Assembly (NCBI GenBank): GCA_964465015.1
Contig: CAYXHP010000013.1
Location: forward strand, 1-64,000
Reading direction: 5' to 3'
DNA length: 64,000 bases
From: Humimonas sp964465015
GTDB lineage: Bacteria; Gemmatimonadota; Gemmatimonadetes; Palauibacterales; Palauibacteraceae
Each line of letters begins with the position of its first letter. The first letter of the stretch is position 1. A program made the position numbers and the translations under genes. Positions 60,261 to 64,000 of this stretch are shown piece after piece. The notes under the pieces are model-generated. The model had not been told where the DNA came from, searched no databases, and saw nothing but the letters and a program-made list of their open reading frames with translations.

Positions 60261-60884
60261 GTGATCTGGAACCTGCCAAACGCCATCACCACCCTGCGGC
60301 TGGCGCTCGCGCCCGTGCTGGCCTGGCTCCTGCTGGAGCCGAGCGCCACGGCGCGCGCCTGCGGGTGCGGCGTGTTCCTTCTCGCCGCCCTCTCGGACCT
60401 GTGGGACGGCTATCTGGCGCGGCGCCGCCAGGAGATCACCGATTATGGCCGGCTGGTGGACCCGGTGGCTGACAAGCTCCTCCTCGCGGCCGCGCTGGTG
60501 CCGCTCTACTTGCTGGGGCGCGGACGCTCCGCCCTGGCCGGCATCCCGGTTTACGACGCCGTGCCCCTCTGGGCGGTGCTTGTGATCCTGGGCCGCGAGG
60601 CGTTGATCACGGTCTTGAGATCGGTGGCGGCTCGACGCGGCCGGGTGGTTTCCGCCATGCGATCGGGGAAGTACAAGGCTTTCGTCCAGAACCTGTTCCT
60701 GGGCGGAGGCCTGCTGTGGGTGACCCTGCGCACGGCGGAGATCGGGCCCAACCGGCCCGGCATGGTCTTCGTCGGCTGGTTCACGGCCGTGACGCTCTCG
60801 GGCGCCGTGCTGCTCACGCTGGGCTCACTGGTGGAATACCTGGCCGCCTTCGCCCGGGTTCTCGAGAGGCGCAGGGCCTCGTGA
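60261..60884 (+). CDS. pgsA: CDP-diacylglycerol--glycerol-3-phosphate 3-phosphatidyltransferase
   Basis: 207 residues, GTG start. Membrane enzyme for phosphatidylglycerol synthesis. NLPNAITTLRLALAPVLAW at the N-terminus and the full CDP-alcohol phosphotransferase motif D-x2-D-G-x2-A-R-x8-G-x3-D-x3-D in DLWDGYLARR...YGRLVDPVADK. About six helices. Stop overlaps cinA start (GTGA). Confidence 0.93.
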   Translation: MIWNLPNAITTLRLALAPVLAWLLLEPSATARACGCGVFLLAALSDLWDGYLARRRQEITDYGRLVDPVADKLLLAAALVPLYLLGRGRSALAGIPVYDAVPLWAVLVILGREALITVLRSVAARRGRVVSAMRSGKYKAFVQNLFLGGGLLWVTLRTAEIGPNRPGMVFVGWFTAVTLSGAVLLTLGSLVEYLAAFARVLERRRAS

Positions 60885-62149
60885 GCAGACCGGCCACCGG
60901 ACGCGGGCCGACCGGCCGCGTCCTGGTGCTGGTCGTCGGCGACGAGGTGCTGGACGGTTCGGTTCGGGACCGGAACGGATCGCGGATCGCCGCCGAGGTG
61001 AAGGCCCGGGGCGGAAACGTGACTCGCCTCCTCGCGGTCGGAGACGATCCCGCCTCCATCGCCGCGGCCGTCACCGAAGGACTTCGCGAGGGCGGAGTGA
61101 TCGTGAGCGGTGGCATCGGCCCGACCGGGGACGATGTGACCCGCGAGGCGGTGGCCGCGGCGCTGGAGCGGGAGCTGGAGACCGAGGCCGGCTGGGCCGG
61201 CCGCCTCACATCCCGCTTTCCCGCCGCCGCTCGACTGCCTGGTATGGAGCGCCAGTCGCGTATCCCGCGCGGCGCACGACCGGTGGACAACCCGTCGGGC
61301 ACGGCCCTCGGGTTCGCCGCCGAGACTCCCGACGGGGGCTGGGTGCTCGTCCTCCCGGGCGTGCCCGGTGAGGTCGAGGCCATGCTGTCGGAAGCGGCCG
61401 GGGCCTTCCTGGACGAGCGGCTGTCGAGCGTGGCCGGACCGGTCGTTCGGGTGGCCACGGCGGGCGTGCCGGAGTCGGTGGTGGCCGCCCGGATCGAGGG
61501 GCTCCCGGAGCTCCGGGGTCTGCGGGTCGCGAGCTATCCCCACCGTGGGACCGTGGACCTGCTGCTGCGGCCCCCGGCCGATGAAGGCCATTCGGAGGCG
61601 GGGCTGCGGAGGCTCGAGGCGGCCGCCGCCGCGCTACGCGGCCTCTTCGGCGCCGACGTGTTCGAGGTCGGCCGGCGCGGCCTGGCCGAGGTGGTGCTGG
61701 AGGAGCTCCGTCGCCGCGGCGCCACTCTCTCGGTGGCCGAGAGCTGCACGGGCGGCGGCCTGGGCCGGGAGATCACCAGCGTGCCCGGCTCCTCGGACGT
61801 GTTCTGGGGCGGCGTGATCGCCTACGCGAACGAGGCCAAGCGGGGCCTGCTCGGCGTGCCCGACCCGGTGCTCGAGGGCGAGGGGGCGGTCTCGGAAGCG
61901 GCCGCGCGTGCCATGGCGCGGGGGATGCGGGATCGTTCCGGGACGGACTGGGCCATCGCCATCACCGGCATCGCCGGACCCGGCGGGGGTACTCTCGAGA
62001 AACCGGTGGGCACGGTATGGATCGCGGTGAACGGCGAGCGCGAAGCCGTGCGTGGCTACCGGCTGCCGGGCTCGCGCGACGATGTTCGACGTCGGAGCAT
62101 CGCGGCGGCGCTCGACCTGCTGCGCCGACTTGTGCTGTTCCCAGAGTGA
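60881..62149 (+). CDS. cinA: CinA-family protein (MoCF domain plus nicotinamide-nucleotide amidase)
   Basis: 422 residues, GTG overlapping the pgsA stop. N-terminal MoCF-like half with VVGDEVLDGSVRDRNG and VSGGIGPTGDDVTREA; C-terminal PncC half with SVAESCTGGGLGREITSVPGSS (written in parts), GGVIAYANEAKRGLLGV and AITGIAGPGGGTLEKPVGTVW. Such proteins hydrolyse NMN and have pyrophosphatase activity in the N-half. GDEVLDG replaces the more usual GTELLLG. Confidence 0.93.
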   Translation: MSRPATGRGPTGRVLVLVVGDEVLDGSVRDRNGSRIAAEVKARGGNVTRLLAVGDDPASIAAAVTEGLREGGVIVSGGIGPTGDDVTREAVAAALERELETEAGWAGRLTSRFPAAARLPGMERQSRIPRGARPVDNPSGTALGFAAETPDGGWVLVLPGVPGEVEAMLSEAAGAFLDERLSSVAGPVVRVATAGVPESVVAARIEGLPELRGLRVASYPHRGTVDLLLRPPADEGHSEAGLRRLEAAAAALRGLFGADVFEVGRRGLAEVVLEELRRRGATLSVAESCTGGGLGREITSVPGSSDVFWGGVIAYANEAKRGLLGVPDPVLEGEGAVSEAAARAMARGMRDRSGTDWAIAITGIAGPGGGTLEKPVGTVWIAVNGEREAVRGYRLPGSRDDVRRRSIAAALDLLRRLVLFPE

Positions 62150-62186
62150 GGCCGACATTCAACCGGAACTCGACACGGACGTGGAG

Positions 62187-62804
62187 ATGATGGACAGCGA
62201 CGACCAGCGGTCCGATGCAGAAGCGGTCGCCGAGGCCGAGCAGGAGGGCGGAGAGCGCGCCGAGGACGCCCGGGAGGCTCCGGACGCGAGCCAGAAGCTC
62301 TCCGACGAGATCCGTGAGGAGCTGGACGAGCTCGAGCGGCTCAGGGAGCGCCACCTCCGCCTCGCGGCCGAGTACGACAACTACCGCAAGCGCACCCGCC
62401 GGGAGCTCACGGAGGCCGCCCGGCGCGCGCAGGGGGATCTCATGGCCCGCCTGCTGGACGCGCTCGACGACCTCGAGCGAGTCATGAGCACCCCGGCCGA
62501 GGCGACCACCGTGGAGGCGCTCCACGAGGGTGTGGAGCTCGTGCAGCGCAAGCTCCACAAGGAGCTGGCGGACGCCGGGCTCGAGCGCATCGAAGCGGAG
62601 GGCGAGCGGTTCGACCCACGCCTGCACGATGCGCTCATGACGTTGCCCGTCGAGGATCCCGAGCTGGACGAGACCGTCGGGCGGGTGCTCTCCACGGGCT
62701 ACCGGCTCGGGGATCGAGTCCTGCGTCCGGCGCGCGTCCAGGTCCTGCAGTACCGCCCGGGTGGCACCGGCGAGCGGCCGGAGGACGGCGACGGAGCGCC
62801 TTGA
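62187..62804 (+). CDS. grpE: Nucleotide exchange factor GrpE
   Basis: 205 residues from ATG 62187; ATG 62190 or GTG 62181 are close alternatives because GGAG at 62183-62186 is too near the first. Acidic N-terminal tail, long dimerising helix (about 40-90) with AAEYDNYRKRTRREL, and the beta head with HDALMTLPVEDPELDETV and YRLGDRVLRPARVQV. Releases ADP from DnaK. One-base overlap (TGATG) with dnaJ. No CIRCE-like operator in front. Confidence 0.95.
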   Translation: MMDSDDQRSDAEAVAEAEQEGGERAEDAREAPDASQKLSDEIREELDELERLRERHLRLAAEYDNYRKRTRRELTEAARRAQGDLMARLLDALDDLERVMSTPAEATTVEALHEGVELVQRKLHKELADAGLERIEAEGERFDPRLHDALMTLPVEDPELDETVGRVLSTGYRLGDRVLRPARVQVLQYRPGGTGERPEDGDGAP

Positions 62805-63919
62805 TGGCGACCCGGACCAAGGACTACTACGCCGCCCTCGGGGTGGCCGAGGACGCTTCGCCGGACGACATCAAGAAGGCCTACCGGAAGCTCGCGAAGA
62901 AGCACCACCCGGACGCCAATCCCGACGACCCGGGGGCCGCGGACCGCTTCAAGGAGATCAGCGAGGCGTATCGGGTCCTCTCGGACGCGGAGCAGCGGAA
63001 GCGCTACGACCAGCTCCGCCGGTACGGCGGGACCGGTCCGTTCACGGGACACCGGCCCGGCCCGCGCCCCGGCCCGGGAGGCGGAGGGGTCCGGTTCGAA
63101 GATCTGGGAGATTCCGGCCTGGGCGGCATCGGGGACTTCTTCAGCTCCATCTTCGACTTCGGGCGCCGCGCCACCGGCGGCCGCGAGCGACAGTCGCGAC
63201 GGGGCCGGAACGTCGAGCTGGACGTCGAGGTCCCCTTGCGGGTCGCCGCCCGCGGCGGTCGGGTGCGCATCACCGTGCCGATCCGCGAAGAGTGCGCCGC
63301 GTGCGATGGCACCGGCGTCGCACCCGGCGCCAAGCTGGAGACCTGCACGCGATGCGAGGGTCGGGGCACGATCGCGTTCGAGCAGGGAGGCTTCTCGGTC
63401 AACCGGCCCTGTCCGCAATGCATGGGGAGGGGCGAGATCCCGACCCAGGCATGCAGCGTGTGCGGCGGTCAGGGCGAAGTGCGCACCACCCGGAAGCTCA
63501 GCGTCAAGATTCCGCCCGGGGTGGAGGACGGGGCGCGCATTCGCGTCCCGGGGCAGGGCGAGCGGGGCCCCGGCGGCGGTCCCCAGGGCGACCTCATCAT
63601 CCGGGTCGCGGTCCAGAGGGACTCCTTCTTCACCCGGGAGGGCCGCGACCTGGTGTGCGAGGTGCCGATCAACCTGGCCCAGGCGCTGCTCGGTTCTCGC
63701 GTCCGCGTCCGAACCGTCGACCACAAGAAGGTCGTGCTCCGGATACCGGCCGGCACCCAGAGCGGGACCGTGTTCCGTATCCGGGGCCAGGGCGTGGGCC
63801 CCGACGGAGACCGGGGTGACCAGCTGGTGCGGGTCGAGATCCGAGTGCCCGAGGAGCTCGGCGAACGGGGCCAGGACCTGGCCCGGAAGCTGGCCGCGGA
63901 GGAAGGCCTCCGCTACTGA
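62804..63919 (+). CDS. dnaJ: Chaperone protein DnaJ
   Basis: 371 residues. J domain with HPD at 35-37, Gly/Phe-type linker that is Gly/Pro/Arg rich here with GDFFSSIFDFG, four CxxCxGxG zinc repeats (CAACDGTG, CTRCEGRG, CPQCMGRG, CSVCGGQG), and the client-binding C-terminal domains (IPPGVEDGARIRVPGQG). Type I DnaJ working with DnaK/GrpE. dnaK is not in the window. Confidence 0.97.
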   Translation: MATRTKDYYAALGVAEDASPDDIKKAYRKLAKKHHPDANPDDPGAADRFKEISEAYRVLSDAEQRKRYDQLRRYGGTGPFTGHRPGPRPGPGGGGVRFEDLGDSGLGGIGDFFSSIFDFGRRATGGRERQSRRGRNVELDVEVPLRVAARGGRVRITVPIREECAACDGTGVAPGAKLETCTRCEGRGTIAFEQGGFSVNRPCPQCMGRGEIPTQACSVCGGQGEVRTTRKLSVKIPPGVEDGARIRVPGQGERGPGGGPQGDLIIRVAVQRDSFFTREGRDLVCEVPINLAQALLGSRVRVRTVDHKKVVLRIPAGTQSGTVFRIRGQGVGPDGDRGDQLVRVEIRVPEELGERGQDLARKLAAEEGLRY

Positions 63920-64000
63920 GCCAGACCCGCCGCGCCGGACCGGTGCGTGGCCCCCGCGGCGTGAGCGGTCGGCAGCCGGATGGCCCCGCCGTCGGGTCCA

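Noticed and set aside
62150..62186. CIRCE-type heat-shock operator before grpE
   Set aside because: No TTAGCACTC-type inverted repeat is present; grpE follows cinA closely.

Overview
This is a very GC-rich (roughly 70% by eye) bacterial chromosome segment with tight gene packing, many GTG/TTG starts and frequent ATGA/GTGA stop-start overlaps. The gene content points to a diderm: RND efflux with an outer-membrane factor, several lipoproteins, SPOR-domain proteins, a type IV pilus ATPase and a GmhA-like isomerase. A membrane TPR protein with a FlgO-like domain, together with the order of the housekeeping blocks, suggests Gemmatimonadota or a close relative. That placement is inference; no 16S gene is present.

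Layout. 1-13.46 kb is a + strand housekeeping block: alaS (5' end outside the window), a small orphan, a CpsB-like PHP phosphatase, a GmhA-like SIS isomerase, an SDR oxidoreductase, a CCA-adding enzyme, rarA, hflX, a DUF2520-like protein, pdxJ, an LPG-synthase-like membrane protein, ispE and tRNA-Gln(TTG). 13.46-38.65 kb is a mixed-strand, accessory-looking region. It holds a Big/propeller lipoprotein, a TPR membrane protein, a czcCBA-type heavy-metal RND operon with a small secreted leader gene, a YyaL-type thioredoxin-domain protein, an unusual pilT cassette coupled to a PQQ-type sugar dehydrogenase, a SodC-like lipoprotein, two MscS channels, ftsH, and an otsB-mscS-otsA trehalose cassette. 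38.65-45.46 kb is prs-rplY-pth-hppA-rpsF-rpsR-DUF2232-rplI. 45.5-54.5 kb carries a FakA-FakB-type fusion, rsfS, two SPOR-domain proteins and smc. 54.5-63.9 kb is an MBL hydrolase, DAHP synthase, yraN, SRP RNA, dnaX-ybaB-recR, a small membrane protein, pgsA, cinA, grpE and dnaJ.

How it fits together. In many bacteria ispE, tRNA-Gln, prs, rplY, pth and the rpsF/rpsR/rplI genes sit in one run. Here that run is split by about 25 kb starting immediately after the tRNA, so the middle region is the best place to look for lineage-specific biology. Its themes are osmotic stress (trehalose made and dephosphorylated by genes flanking an MscS channel, with a second MscS and an FtsH protease next door), metal efflux and envelope functions.

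Best candidates for undescribed biology: (1) a predicted inner-membrane protein joining a P-loop-less, BY-kinase/ParA-like domain to SPOR repeats, translationally coupled to smc; (2) a PilT ATPase carrying a second, degenerate copy of its own N-terminal domain behind a 27-bp repeat linker, next to a small internally duplicated protein; (3) the otsB-mscS-otsA cassette; (4) an SRP RNA whose apical GGAA tetraloop appears to be a five-base loop.
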